In this document: piece by piece, positions 29,606 to 38,509 of the stretch
Numbering within the stretch: the first letter of the stretch is position 1
Layout of the letters: each line of letters starts with the position of its first letter
Source of the DNA: Streptomyces sp. NBC_01381
Lineage (GTDB): Bacteria; Actinomycetota; Actinomycetes; Streptomycetales; Streptomycetaceae
Reading direction: 5' to 3'
NCBI RefSeq assembly: GCF_026340305.1
Contig: NZ_JAPEPI010000004.1
Location: forward strand, 1-64,000
DNA: 64,000 nt
Translations under genes and position numbers: made by a program
Notes under the pieces: model-generated
Database searches by the model: none
What the model was told of the DNA's origin: nothing
Seen by the model: only the letters and a program-made list of their open reading frames with translations

Positions 29606-31726
29606 TCAGGGTTCGGTGCCGTCCCCGTCTCTGTCCCCGTCCTGATCCCCTTCCCCGTCCTGATCCCCTTCCCTGTCCTGATCCCCTTCCCCGTCCCAGT
29701 CCCGCAGTTGGCGCAGCGTGTGGCCGGTTGCCGTCTTGCACAGGAACTCGGCGCGCTCGTAGGACAGTCGCCCTCGGCCGGTCTGGGGGCAGGCGTCGGC
29801 CACGCTCAGAAGGCCCGCCCGCGCAGGCCCCGGGCGTCGGTCGGTGAGGAACACCGGGCCCTGGGTCCGGCCGTCCAGGAGTTCGGACAGGAGCGCGGCC
29901 GTTTTCGATCGCCAGGTGATCCACGCGCCACGCCGGTCCGACCGCCGGTCCGCGCGGCAGGCTCGTCGCTCCGGCAGGTCCAGGTCCTGGACGTTGAGGG
30001 CCAGCAGGGCCGTGACGGTGGAGCCGGACTCGTGCAGCAGCGTCCACAAGGTGCGCTCCCGCAACGGGGCTTCCACCCCTCCCGGCCACGCAGTTCCTGG
30101 CAGGACCGGGGCGGGTACAGGCGCCGGTGCGCGGCGGCGCCGGGGCATCCGCTGGGGGATGGTCGCGTCGAGGTCCGGGGTGTGCACCCACGCCGCGAAC
30201 GCCCGTACGGCGGCGCGGTGTCGGTTCCAGGTGGACGCCGCCACGCCGCCCCACAAGAGGCGGAAGGCACCGGCGATCTGATCGGCCGTTAGTGAGGTGA
30301 GCGGCATCCCCACTCCCAGAGTCAGCCGCAGCCGCCACAAGGTCTGTCCGTAGGAGCGGGCCGTCGCCGGTGCGAGCCGGTCCTGGGCCAGGAACGCGTC
30401 GATGGCCTCTCCGAACGTCGGCGTGGACGCGTCCCCGACCGGGATCGCCTCGGCACGACGCGTCAGGTACGCGCGTTCGGCGGCGTTGCGGGTCAGCAGC
30501 GCCGCGCGCTCGAACTCGCGGCGGGCCTCTTCGCCGCGCCCCAGGCGCAGCAGCAGGTCACCGCGCACGCCGGGGAGCAGGTGGTAGTCGCGGAGCGCGG
30601 GGTCAGGGGTGAGCGTGTCGACGAGGGCGAGGCCAGCTGCGGGGCTGTCCGCCATGCCTACCGCGACCGCCTGGTTGAGCCGCACCACGGCGGTGGGCAG
30701 GAGGCGGGCGAGGGCGGCGTACAGTCCGGAGATCCGTACCCAGTCGGTCTCCTCGGCGGTGCGCGCCTGGGCGTGGCAGATGGCGATCGCGGCCTGCAGT
30801 ACGTAGGGACCTGGCTGGCCGGGCGTACCGGCCGCGCGAGCCCGCAGCATCGCCTCGAAGCCGCGACGGATGAGCAAGGGGTCCCAGCGTCCCCGGTTCT
30901 GCATGTGCAACGGAACCGGTTCGCCGGCAGGGCCGGTGCGGGCCGTCGTGCGGGAGGCATGGACCTCCATGAGCGCCACCAGGCCGTGTACTTCCGCCTC
31001 GTCGGGTACCGACCGGGCGAGCAGGCGTCCCAGCCGCAGCGCCTCCAGGCACAGGCCGGGCCGCATCAGGTCGTCGCCCGAGGTCGCCGAGTAGCCCTCG
31101 TTGAAGATCAGATAGACGACCTCCAGGACGGAGGCGAGGCGTTCGGTCAGCTCGGCACCGTCCGGGAGTTCGAACGGCACCCGCTTCTCGGTGAGTGTGC
31201 GCTTCGCCGTGGCGATGCGGCGGGCGATCAGCGGCTCGGCGGTGAGGAACGCACGGGCGATCTCGGACGCGGTGAGTCCGCCGAGCAGCCGCAGGGTCAG
31301 GGCGACGCGTGCCTCGGTCGACAGGACCGAGTGGCAGGAGACGAACATCAGCCGTAGCACGTCGTCCTGCTCGGAGACGGGATCGGTGGACTCGGCGGAC
31401 TCAAGATTGTGGTCGACGCCGCCGTCGCCATCACCGTCGAGCCGCTGCCGCTCGGCCAGTTCGTGCGCGAGCGTCTCGCCGTGCTCGGCCAAGCGTCGGT
31501 CGCGGCGGATGTGGTCGATGGCGCGGCGCTTGGCGACGGTGGTGAGCCAGGCGCCTGGATTGTCCGGGATTCCAGACTCGGGCCACCGTTCCAGCGCCGC
31601 GACCAGCGCGTCCTGCGCCAACTCCTCGGCCACGCCGACGTCGCGCACCATGCGGGTGAGCGCGGCGACAATACGGGCCGACTCCATCTTCCAGATCGCG
31701 TCGACCGTGCGGTGGACGTCCGTCAC
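29606..31726 (-). CDS. ECF42-type RNA polymerase sigma factor fused to tyrosine-recombinase-like domain
   Basis: 706 residues. About 1-410 are an ECF42-type sigma factor: region 2 (ALTRMVRDVGVAEELAQDAL, NPGAWLTTVAKRRAIDHIRR), region 4 (LTLRLLGGLTASEIARAFL), and the SnoaL-free C-terminal domain of this group (EVVYLIFNEGYSAT, RISGLYAALARLLP). From about 420 an integrase SAM-like domain begins (TFGEAIDAFLAQDRLAPATA, ASTWNRHRAAVRAFAAWV). A core-like part follows (LLALNVQDLDLPERRA, LSYERAEFLCKTATGHTLRQ), with no clear catalytic R..HxxR..Y set. The end is an acidic repeat tail. It overlaps the YCII gene by four bases. Confidence 0.85.
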   Translation of the reverse strand: MTDVHRTVDAIWKMESARIVAALTRMVRDVGVAEELAQDALVAALERWPESGIPDNPGAWLTTVAKRRAIDHIRRDRRLAEHGETLAHELAERQRLDGDGDGGVDHNLESAESTDPVSEQDDVLRLMFVSCHSVLSTEARVALTLRLLGGLTASEIARAFLTAEPLIARRIATAKRTLTEKRVPFELPDGAELTERLASVLEVVYLIFNEGYSATSGDDLMRPGLCLEALRLGRLLARSVPDEAEVHGLVALMEVHASRTTARTGPAGEPVPLHMQNRGRWDPLLIRRGFEAMLRARAAGTPGQPGPYVLQAAIAICHAQARTAEETDWVRISGLYAALARLLPTAVVRLNQAVAVGMADSPAAGLALVDTLTPDPALRDYHLLPGVRGDLLLRLGRGEEARREFERAALLTRNAAERAYLTRRAEAIPVGDASTPTFGEAIDAFLAQDRLAPATARSYGQTLWRLRLTLGVGMPLTSLTADQIAGAFRLLWGGVAASTWNRHRAAVRAFAAWVHTPDLDATIPQRMPRRRRAPAPVPAPVLPGTAWPGGVEAPLRERTLWTLLHESGSTVTALLALNVQDLDLPERRACRADRRSDRRGAWITWRSKTAALLSELLDGRTQGPVFLTDRRPGPARAGLLSVADACPQTGRGRLSYERAEFLCKTATGHTLRQLRDWDGEGDQDREGDQDGEGDQDGDRDGDGTEP
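29637..29690 (-). repeat. Three 18-base tandem repeats in sigma-factor gene
   Basis: Three copies of an 18-base unit (CCGTCCTGATCCCCTTCC, third copy with one change) encode the repeating GEGDQD/REGDQD tail just before the stop. The unit length keeps the frame when copy number changes. Confidence 0.85.
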
Positions 31727-32052
31727 GGAGCGAAGACCTGCTGGATCACGCTCTCGCCGTCACCGACGATCTTTCGGAACCGGCGGCCCAGTTCCACCGC
31801 CTCCTCCTTGGAGCGGACCTCGATGAGGGCGAAGCCGACGACGGCCTCCTTGGACTCGGCGAACGGGCCGTCCGTGACGGTGATGTCGCCGCCCTCGGAG
31901 ACCAGCCGGACACCGCCCGGTTCGAGCCCGCCGGTGGCCAGTAGCGCACCTGCGGCGCTCAGCTCCTCGATGAAAGCGCCCATCTCGGCGTAGAGCTCCT
32001 CGTCGGGGACCTTCGCCGTCTCCGAGGCCTTGGTCGTCATCAGGTAGCGCAT
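31723..32052 (-). CDS. YCII/DGPF-domain protein, sigma-factor partner
   Basis: 109 residues of the YCII-related (DGPF) family: MRYLMTTKASETAKVPDEEL, LLATGGLEPGGVRLV, the signature ITVTDGPFAESKEAVVGFAL, and the end GRRFRKIVGDGES. Such proteins are the standard genetic partner of ECF42 sigma factors and are thought to modulate them or the stress response, though the mechanism is unclear. Its stop overlaps the sigma start (ATGA), so the two are co-transcribed. Confidence 0.92.
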   Translation of the reverse strand: MRYLMTTKASETAKVPDEELYAEMGAFIEELSAAGALLATGGLEPGGVRLVSEGGDITVTDGPFAESKEAVVGFALIEVRSKEEAVELGRRFRKIVGDGESVIQQVFAP

Positions 32053-32223
32053 TGTGTCTCTCCGGTTTCATCCCGCCCGGCCGGATCGCCGGGGCGCACT
32101 GACACGTCGCACCCGATGATGTGACAGGGAATTCGTTGATTCCTTGTTGTATCAGCGGATCGACGTTGGTGCGAGCCCCACGGAAGAAGTCCGAGACCCG
32201 CCCGCCCCTCGAAGGAGCCCGTC

Positions 32224-32937
32224 GTGACCACCAGCACCCGCCTCCCGCACGCCACAGGCACCACCACAGCGGCAGCCGCCGCCGACCAGGCTCGCCCCGC
32301 TGCCCGGCGCGGCTCGGTCGGCACCCGTCGGCTGCTCGCCTGCGCTGCCGTCGCCGGTCCACTGTGGGTGACCGTGTCGGTCGCCCAGGCACTCACCCGC
32401 GAGGGGTTCGAGCCGACCCGGCACGCGCTCAGCCAGCTGGCCACGGGATCGCTCGGCTGGCTGCAGATCACCAACTTCGTGATCGCCGGGATCCTGGCCA
32501 CGGTGGGCGCGGCCGGACTGCGCCGGGTCATGCAGGGGACGGCCGGTGGTGTCGCGGTGCCGCGGCTGGTCCGGGTGGTCGGGGTCGGCATGGTCGCCGC
32601 CGGGCTGCTGACGATGGACCCGGCGGACGCCTTCCCGGTGGGCACGCCGGCGGGCATCCCACAGTCGATGAGCTGGCACGCGTACGGACACATGGCCGCC
32701 GGGTCGATCACCTTCGCCTCGCTGATCGCCGCGGGCTACCTGCTCGGCCGGCACTTCTCCCGGCTTGGGAACCGGCGGCTCGCGGTGGTCGCCCGCGTCG
32801 CTGCCACGGTGATGCTGGCCGGCGACGCGTGGTCGATGAGCGGCGGCAAGGCGGGCGCGCTGACCATGGCCATCGGCACGACCGTCATGTTCACGCTGCT
32901 CGCGTACGTGGCCGTGCACTACCGGCGTACTGCCTGA
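32224..32937 (+). CDS. DUF998 membrane protein
   Basis: 237 residues from a GTG with GAAGGAG upstream. After a polar N-terminus come about six hydrophobic segments (LLACAAVAGPLWVTVSVAQA, ITNFVIAGILATVGAAG, LVRVVGVGMVAAGLL, AAGSITFASLIAAGYLLG, TMAIGTTVMFTLLAYVAV). The SQLATGSLGWLQITNF motif, with an aspartate-containing MDPADAFPVGTP loop, is typical of DUF998. Its function is unknown. It is divergent from the YCII-sigma operon and often accompanies ECF42 loci, so it may be a target of that sigma factor. Confidence 0.88.
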   Translation: MTTSTRLPHATGTTTAAAAADQARPAARRGSVGTRRLLACAAVAGPLWVTVSVAQALTREGFEPTRHALSQLATGSLGWLQITNFVIAGILATVGAAGLRRVMQGTAGGVAVPRLVRVVGVGMVAAGLLTMDPADAFPVGTPAGIPQSMSWHAYGHMAAGSITFASLIAAGYLLGRHFSRLGNRRLAVVARVAATVMLAGDAWSMSGGKAGALTMAIGTTVMFTLLAYVAVHYRRTA

Positions 32938-33008
32938 GGGCCACCGCCAAAAGTCTCCATGACCAACAACCAAATGATCAGCAACCCACGAGGAAGCGAG
33001 ACAGTTCG

Positions 33009-33605
33009 ATGCGCATTGTGATGGGTGAATTCGTCAGCCTGGACGGCGTCATGCAGGCCCCTGGCGGCCCTGACGAGGACACCGACGGAGGGTTCGCCCA
33101 CGGCGGCTGGACGCACCCGCTCTTCGACCCGCAGGTGATGGGCGGTGCCCTCGCCGAGTGGGCCGCCGACACCGACGGGCTGCTCTTCGGACGCCGCACG
33201 TGGCAGACCATGGCCGCGGCGTGGCCCGAGCGAGCCGGTGACCCCTTCGCCGACCACATGAACTCGGTAGCCAAGTACGTCGTCTCCAGTACCTTGGGCG
33301 AAGCCGACCTGACGTGGAACAACACCACCCGCATACCCGGCGACCAGGCACTCGACCACATCCGGAAGCTGCGTGACAACGAGGGTCGGGACCTGGTGGT
33401 GATGGGCAGCCTTTCGCTCGCCCGCACCCTCCTGACCGAAGGGCTGGTCGACGAACTACGGCTCATGATCATGCCGGTGCTGCTCGGCGGCGGAAAGACG
33501 ATCTACCCGGCCGACGGCGCGCTGCGCACGCTTGAGCTGATCTCGACTGTGGTCAGCAGCACGGGCGTGCACGTGTGCACCTACCGACCGGTGGCCGCGG
33601 GGTAG
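33009..33605 (+). CDS. Dihydrofolate reductase/RibD C-terminal family protein
   Basis: 198 residues. IVMGEFVSLDGVMQAPGG is the standard opening, LLFGRRTWQTMAAAWPE the NADPH-site block, and VVMGSLSLARTLLTEGLVDE with MIMPVLLGGGKTIYP the end of the RibD-C fold. Members of this subgroup are NADPH-binding reductases of unknown substrate. The gene lies 71 bases after DUF998 with a purine-rich site, followed by a strong terminator, so the two probably form one transcript. Confidence 0.9.
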   Translation: MRIVMGEFVSLDGVMQAPGGPDEDTDGGFAHGGWTHPLFDPQVMGGALAEWAADTDGLLFGRRTWQTMAAAWPERAGDPFADHMNSVAKYVVSSTLGEADLTWNNTTRIPGDQALDHIRKLRDNEGRDLVVMGSLSLARTLLTEGLVDELRLMIMPVLLGGGKTIYPADGALRTLELISTVVSSTGVHVCTYRPVAAG

Positions 33606-33627
33606 CCCGCGCCCGGGACGGGGTTCT

Positions 33628-33663
33628 CACAGTGCGGCCGGGAACACACCCGGCCGCACTGTG
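33628..33663 (+). terminator. Strong hairpin terminator
   Basis: CACAGTGCGGCCGGG and CCCGGCCGCACTGTG form a perfect 15-base stem around AACACA, 23 bases after the reductase stop. Confidence 0.8.
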
Positions 33664-34547
33664 GTCCGCCCGAGCGGCCTGGTGGGCATCGACTCTCTTC
33701 ATCGAAGCGGCCGTGAGACACCGCAGGCCATGGGAATCGTGGACGGGCTGTAATCGCCTGCCGGTCGATCTCGCAACCTGCGTGCCCATGCGACACCGTC
33801 ACCAAGGACCGCTCACCCGGTCCTTCACCTCGGCCATGGCGACCACCGCCCTCACCGGGGCCCGGCCCGGCCACCCAGGATGCGACCGGTCACAAGGGGC
33901 ACCGGCCCCGGTCACCGACCACCCTCGCGCGCTCCCGCCCGGCGCAGACAGAGCGCGAGCCCGGAGCACTGGAAGCACCCGCCCGGCGGCGTGTGCGCAG
34001 ACTTCACCTGGCGTGCTGGTTGGGCGTGGTGCAGGAGCATAAAACCCCTCCGAGAGCCGGACGCAGAGCAAGCGGGTGGGCCCGCGGTGGCCACGGAGGC
34101 GGCCCGCACCTGGCCGGGAGAGGCTTTGAACAGCGGCGGGCGACTGTGAGGCCGCTAGCAGGGCGGGGGAGACGCGCAGTTCATCGCTGCCCGCCGCGCC
34201 CCGCTCGCTCTCGCCGACGGCGGCTGGCTCCGGCGGCAGCGGCCCCCGGAGCCGGACTGGGCAGATGGACGGCGCAGGAGCGTCGGCCAATTCGGGCTCC
34301 GGCGTGAGCCCAGCGTGGCGGGTGGAGGTGGGGAGTGAGCCATCGGCCAGGGCTTCCACATGAGCCTGCCGGACGCTGATGAGCCGTCGCTGAAGGGTCC
34401 GGTCCGATCCCCCCGCCGCCGCGTTCTGACTTGCTCCGCCCCGGCGCGGCGTTCATCCGGTGTGGGCCACGACGGTCCTGATGTCCGCACTGGACATGCG
34501 GATGCACCTTTGCTCTTGAACGGGACAAGGAAATGAACGTACGAGAA
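33664..34547. other. Long interval without a supported gene
   Basis: About 880 bases. Long open frames exist on both strands but are low-complexity R/A/P/G-rich, as expected of shadow frames in high-GC DNA, and none shows a domain, ribosome site or codon pattern that I trust. No repeat or box of the regulon type is seen. Confidence 0.4.
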
Positions 34548-35807
34548 CTATGGCTGGGTTGATCGTTTTCCGGGCTGCGGGTGCCACGGTGGTATCGACA
34601 GCGTGGTCCAGGCGCGCAGCAGCCACTCCAGCGGGCCGTAGGCGTGGTGTCGCAGCCACCATCGGCTGGCCGCTGTCTGTACCGCGAACAAGGTCAAGGC
34701 GATCGCCGCGACTCCGATGGGTGGGACGCGGCCGACCAGGGCGGCCCCGAAGCCGGTGAACAGCAGGGCGCAGACCAGGGACTGACCGAGGTAGTTGGTC
34801 AACGACATGCGGCCCGCCGGCGCGAGCGCGGTGACCACGATCTGGCCGCGGCGGCCGTGGGTGAGGCGGAGCACGGTCGCCGCGTAGGCGGCGGCCAGCA
34901 GGGGAGCGGTGATCACGTCGAGGCCCATGGCGAAGAGCTGGTAGGCGGACTCGGGGTGGTTCAGGCTCGCGTCCGCGTACACGATGGCGCCCGGCAGCCC
35001 GACCGTGAAGCCGACCCACTGGAGTCGCCGCAGGAGCCGCTGGTGCCGGTCGGTGTCCGCGAGGGCTCGCCGGCGTCCGGCTGCCAGGCCCAGCAGGAAG
35101 GCGGCGAGCGCGGACGGCGCCTGGAAGAAGACCAACAGGAAGGCCACGTCCGGGAGTTCCTCGAGGTGGGCGCCGATGACCGATGCCGGTCCACCGCGCA
35201 GGGCCTCGGTCGCCTGGGCTGCGGCAGCTGCCGTGGACGGAGAGATCGTGCCGTCCCCGCCTGCGTGGCCGGCGGCGAGTGCGAGGAGCGCGTATGCGAC
35301 GGCGGTCACCGCGAGGAGTGCCACCGCGATCCGTACTGCGGTACGGGGTCGGATGCGGCGCAGCGCGAGCAGGATCAGCCCCAGGACGGCGTACAGGGTG
35401 AGGATGTCGCCGGGAAAGAGGACGACGGCGTGCACGACGCCGATCACGAACAGCCCGGTCAGGCGCCTCAGGAAGCGTGGTGTGAACCGGGCGCCGCGCC
35501 GCTCGGCCGAGTCGATCTGCAGCGTGAAGCTGTAGCCGAACAGGAACGAGAACAGCAGGAAGAACTTCGCCTCGAAGAGCACCGCCACCAGCCATCGGAC
35601 GGCCTCACTCACCGGGCCGCCGAGGCCCGGGTCCTCCAGGCCGGTGCCGTGATAGGCGGAGGCGATGTAGGTGATGTTGACCATCAGGATGCCGAGCAGC
35701 GCGAAGCCGCGCAGCGCGTCCACCTGTGCCAGCCGGGCGCCGCCGCTCTGCCGCTGCTGCCTTGTCGGGGGGTGCGGGGGGCTCTCGTTACGCGGTCGAA
35801 CGATCAC
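34548..35807 (-). CDS. DUF418 membrane protein
   Basis: 419 residues. RLAQVDALRGFALLGILMVN is the conserved DUF418/acyltransferase-3-like opening, and FFLLFSFLFGYSFTLQ with FLRRLTGLFVIGVVHAVVLF follow. About ten membrane segments are seen, and the C-terminal DUF418 block has PAGRMSLTNYLGQSLVC and PLEWLLRAWT. Members are inner-membrane proteins of unknown transport or modification function. The start at 35,807 has a GAGTGACGTG site. It is divergent from the GNAT-PaaX operon, with one palindromic operator candidate between them, so it may be the target of the PaaX-like regulator. Confidence 0.9.
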   Translation of the reverse strand: MIVRPRNESPPHPPTRQQRQSGGARLAQVDALRGFALLGILMVNITYIASAYHGTGLEDPGLGGPVSEAVRWLVAVLFEAKFFLLFSFLFGYSFTLQIDSAERRGARFTPRFLRRLTGLFVIGVVHAVVLFPGDILTLYAVLGLILLALRRIRPRTAVRIAVALLAVTAVAYALLALAAGHAGGDGTISPSTAAAAAQATEALRGGPASVIGAHLEELPDVAFLLVFFQAPSALAAFLLGLAAGRRRALADTDRHQRLLRRLQWVGFTVGLPGAIVYADASLNHPESAYQLFAMGLDVITAPLLAAAYAATVLRLTHGRRGQIVVTALAPAGRMSLTNYLGQSLVCALLFTGFGAALVGRVPPIGVAAIALTLFAVQTAASRWWLRHHAYGPLEWLLRAWTTLSIPPWHPQPGKRSTQP

Positions 35808-35826
35808 GTCACTCCTCAGAACCTAT

Positions 35827-35848
35827 CGAAACTAAAACGGTCGTTTCG
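35827..35848. promoter_or_regulatory. Operator-like inverted repeat between DUF418 and GNAT-PaaX
   Basis: CGAAAC (35,827-35,832) and GTTTCG (35,843-35,848) flank AAACGGTCGTTT. The AT-rich block stands out from surrounding GC-rich DNA, and a -10-like TACTAT follows at about 35,858. Its position suggests autoregulation by the PaaX-like regulator encoded downstream. Confidence 0.5.
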
Positions 35849-35925
35849 AATACGAGCGTACTATGATTGTCGGTAGAGGTGAACGGTGAAGGCGCACGAC
35901 GGCTCGCGCTGGGAGAGGGAGGACC

Positions 35926-36582
35926 GTGGACGCACCACAGGAGGCGGCGGACCGGGGCGACAGCGGCGCCCCCCGTCTGCATCGAGGGATCCCCGAAGGA
36001 GCCGAACAGCAGGTGGCCGCCTTGTACTGGGAGGCGTTCGGCCGCAAGCTCGGCAGCGCGCTCGGCCCTCCCAAGAAGGGCCGGGCGTTCCTCGCCTCCC
36101 ATCTGCACCACGACCGCGGCATCACCGCGCTCGACGGTGTGGGCCGCGTCGTCGGCGTCGCCGGCTACGACCTCGCGGGCCGCGCTCTGAACGGCGGCTC
36201 GGCACGTGACGTACTGTCCGGAAACGGCCCGCTGCGAGGACTGCCCCGGCTTGCCCTGCTCGTCCTGCTCACCCGGAAACCCGCCGAGGGTGAACTCGTG
36301 ATGGACGGCATCTGCGTGGCCGCGGCACACCGCGGCACCGGCATCGGAGCCCTGCTGTTGCGCGAGATCGCCTCCGTGGCCGCCGAGAACGCCTGCTCCC
36401 GGATCCGGCTTGACGTCATCGACGTCAACCCGCGCGCCAAGGCCCTCTACGAACGCCACGGCTTCAGCGCCGTGCGCACCCAGCAGACCCCGTTTCTGAG
36501 GACGTTGATGGGATTCGGTGCCGTCACCACCATGCACCGTGCCGTCACCCCCGACGACCTGGCCGGAGGAAGCCCCCGATGA
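35926..36582 (+). CDS. GNAT-family N-acetyltransferase
   Basis: 218 residues from a GTG with GAGAGGGAGGACC. The acetyl-CoA loop is ICVAAAHRGTGIGALLLREI (R-x-x-G-x-G/A), and the family end is VNPRAKALYERHGFSAV. The N-terminal AALYWEAFGRKLGSALGPPK is typical of small-molecule GNATs. The substrate is unknown. Its stop overlaps the PaaX gene by four bases (ATGA), so the two are co-transcribed. Confidence 0.9.
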   Translation: MDAPQEAADRGDSGAPRLHRGIPEGAEQQVAALYWEAFGRKLGSALGPPKKGRAFLASHLHHDRGITALDGVGRVVGVAGYDLAGRALNGGSARDVLSGNGPLRGLPRLALLVLLTRKPAEGELVMDGICVAAAHRGTGIGALLLREIASVAAENACSRIRLDVIDVNPRAKALYERHGFSAVRTQQTPFLRTLMGFGAVTTMHRAVTPDDLAGGSPR

Positions 36583-37481
36583 ATCACGCGCAGCCGGACC
36601 ACGCACAGCGTCCCGAGATTCCCACGCGGTTGCTCGTGCACGCCCTGGTCCGTGAGGACGGGACTGTCGACGCCGGTGAGCTCTACGCCGTCGCCGGACT
36701 CCTCGGCATGACCGACCAGCAGGTCCGGCTGTGCGTCAAACGCCTTGTCACCGAGGGTCGGTTCAACCAGGAAGGGCGGGGGCGCAAGGCCGTACTGCGG
36801 GCAGTGCCCGATGCCGCGACCGGCACCGTCGCCCCCGATACCGAGCATGTCCGCTATGCCTACCGGCAGGACCGCGGGCTCGCACCCTGGGACAGCACGT
36901 GGCACCTGTTCGCCTTCGCCATCCCGGAAGCACGCCGCACCGACCGCGACGCCCTGCGGGAAACCCTGCTGCACCTGGGCGCGGCGCCCGTCCAGGGCGG
37001 CCTGTACGTGGCCGCCAACCCCATCGCCGATCTGGTCGAGGCTCAGGCCCGCCATCTCGACGTACTCGACTCCGTCACGTTCCTCACCAGTACCGACCTG
37101 CGCATCGGGGGCGTCACCGACCCTCAGCAACTCGCCGCCCGCATCTGGCCGTTGGGTGAGATCGCCGCTCGGCACGAACGCCTCGCCGCTTTCGCCGCGA
37201 CCTGCGCCGACCGACTGGCCCGCGGAACAGACCTGTCCGGAGTCGAGCGGCTCACCCTGGCCGTGGAACTCGCCGCGGAGTTCAGCCGAGCTATGACCCC
37301 CGACCCGCTACTGCCTCCGGAACTGCTGCCCCGGCCCTGGCCCGGCAGTCGTGCCCGCCGACTCACCCAGGAATGCTGGACCACTCTGCGTGCCCTCCCT
37401 GCGGCTCAGCACACCCCCACGTCACTTCCGCGCCTGTTCAGCCTCTACAGCGACGCCATCACCGCGCCCGACAGGCAGTGA
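36579..37481 (+). CDS. PaaX-family transcriptional regulator
   Basis: 300 residues. An N-terminal winged helix covers about 12-75 (PTRLLVHALVREDGTVDAGE, GMTDQQVRLCVKRLVTEGRF), followed by the PaaX core (WDSTWHLFAFAIPEARRTDR, LLHLGAAPVQGGLYVAANP) and a C-terminal PaaX-like domain. The family founder represses phenylacetyl-CoA catabolism genes. Members next to acetyltransferases are likely to bind an acyl-CoA or amine ligand, but the ligand here is unknown. It lies in an operon with the GNAT gene and probably controls it and the divergent DUF418 gene. Confidence 0.88.
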   Translation: MNHAQPDHAQRPEIPTRLLVHALVREDGTVDAGELYAVAGLLGMTDQQVRLCVKRLVTEGRFNQEGRGRKAVLRAVPDAATGTVAPDTEHVRYAYRQDRGLAPWDSTWHLFAFAIPEARRTDRDALRETLLHLGAAPVQGGLYVAANPIADLVEAQARHLDVLDSVTFLTSTDLRIGGVTDPQQLAARIWPLGEIAARHERLAAFAATCADRLARGTDLSGVERLTLAVELAAEFSRAMTPDPLLPPELLPRPWPGSRARRLTQECWTTLRALPAAQHTPTSLPRLFSLYSDAITAPDRQ

Positions 37482-38142
37482 TACGCGCCGAAGAGCCCGA
37501 GCCCGTCACCACGCTGTGCTCGCAACGGTCGGGAGCGTGGACCTTGGACCTTTGGTGGCCATCGTCCATGGCCATGTGAGGCCGGCTCCCACGTGACTCC
37601 CACATGGCACCCACGAGGCAACCTCGACGACGTGCGTACGGGGTGTCGGCTGACCTGCACGTCCACGGGCCGGTCAGCGACGAGCGGGGTGCGCAGGTTG
37701 GCTCCCTACTCGGCGAAGCGCACCCTCTGCAGCACACCGTGGCCGACGTGCACGCCTGATGCTGAGTCATCTCGCCGTGAATGAACAAGTCGTTGCGCGG
37801 GGTGCCGGTCTGGCGCCGCTTGTCCGAGATCGTGATGACGTAGCCCTTGCTGAGGCTGCCGTTGTAACGCCTCGTGTGTCACGCGGCAGGACGTGGGGCC
37901 GCGCAGCAGGTCCACGGCATTCGCGCCTTGTCTCATCCCAAGACGTGCGTCGATGCCTTCTCCGTCTAGCGGAGGCGTGCCGGAATCCGACACGCGTGAG
38001 ACCTGGGACGGGCTAAGAGATACGCGAGGCGGAGCAAACCAGTTTAAAACGACCTCTTAACGCGAGAGGGCCTGGCCGCAGTGACGGCCAGGCCCTGCGT
38101 GCGTCAGCAGAGGCGATGCTCAGCTGCGGTGCTGGCGCAGAT
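37482..38142. other. Interval with possible gene remnant and terminator
   Basis: 660 bases without an intact gene. The reverse strand at about 37,770-37,885 reads RYNGSLSKGYVITISDKRRQ then TGTPRNDLFIHGEMT, which looks like real but truncated coding sequence. The product cannot be named with confidence; an L,D-transpeptidase-like or DUF2778-like end is possible. The right part holds a terminator at 38,068-38,095. Confidence 0.35.
38068..38095. terminator. Hairpin terminator
   Basis: GGGCCTGGCCG and CGGCCAGGCCC form an 11-base stem around CAGTGA. It lies beyond the stop of the small membrane protein encoded on the reverse strand. Confidence 0.7.
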
Positions 38143-38346
38143 TTAGGGCTGACAAATGCATAGGCCCACCTTGTTGAGCCTCGTCACGATGGTGGCCCCG
38201 GCAGTGACGAGGGCCGCGGCTGCCGCGATTTGATCAGCACTCATGAGGATGATCATCAGCAGGATGATCACGACCATGACGGCTGCCGAGCGGCCACGCC
38301 GTGGCGGCGCGCCGGGTCGTATGGGATCGTGGATTTGGATCGACAT
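38143..38346 (-). CDS. Small single-pass membrane protein
   Basis: 67 residues from the ATG at 38,346 (GGAAGGACACAAC upstream). A polar N-terminus (SIQIHDPIRPGAPPRRGR) precedes one strong membrane helix (AVMVVIILLMIILMSADQIA) and a second alanine-rich hydrophobic stretch (AAAALVTAGATIV). The end is RLNKVGLCICQP with two cysteines. No family is recognised. It could be a small toxin-like or signalling peptide. A terminator follows at 38,068. Confidence 0.55.
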   Translation of the reverse strand: MSIQIHDPIRPGAPPRRGRSAAVMVVIILLMIILMSADQIAAAAALVTAGATIVTRLNKVGLCICQP

Positions 38347-38509
38347 GTTGTGTCCTTCCACCAGCCCCTTGTGTCGCTCGGTGTCCAGCCAGCTGCGACT
38401 CAAGGGGCTTTGTCATATGGGCAGTTGAGCTTTCGAAGAGCCATGGTGGACCCGAGGGCCTTCTCAGGCAAACCCACGCGCCTCGCCTTACGCCGAATGG
38501 TGGGTGCCT

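Noticed and set aside
33799..34359. 186-codon reverse ORF in the long empty interval
   Set aside because: No ribosome site, no domain, composition typical of shadow frames; overlapping frames on both strands look equally open.
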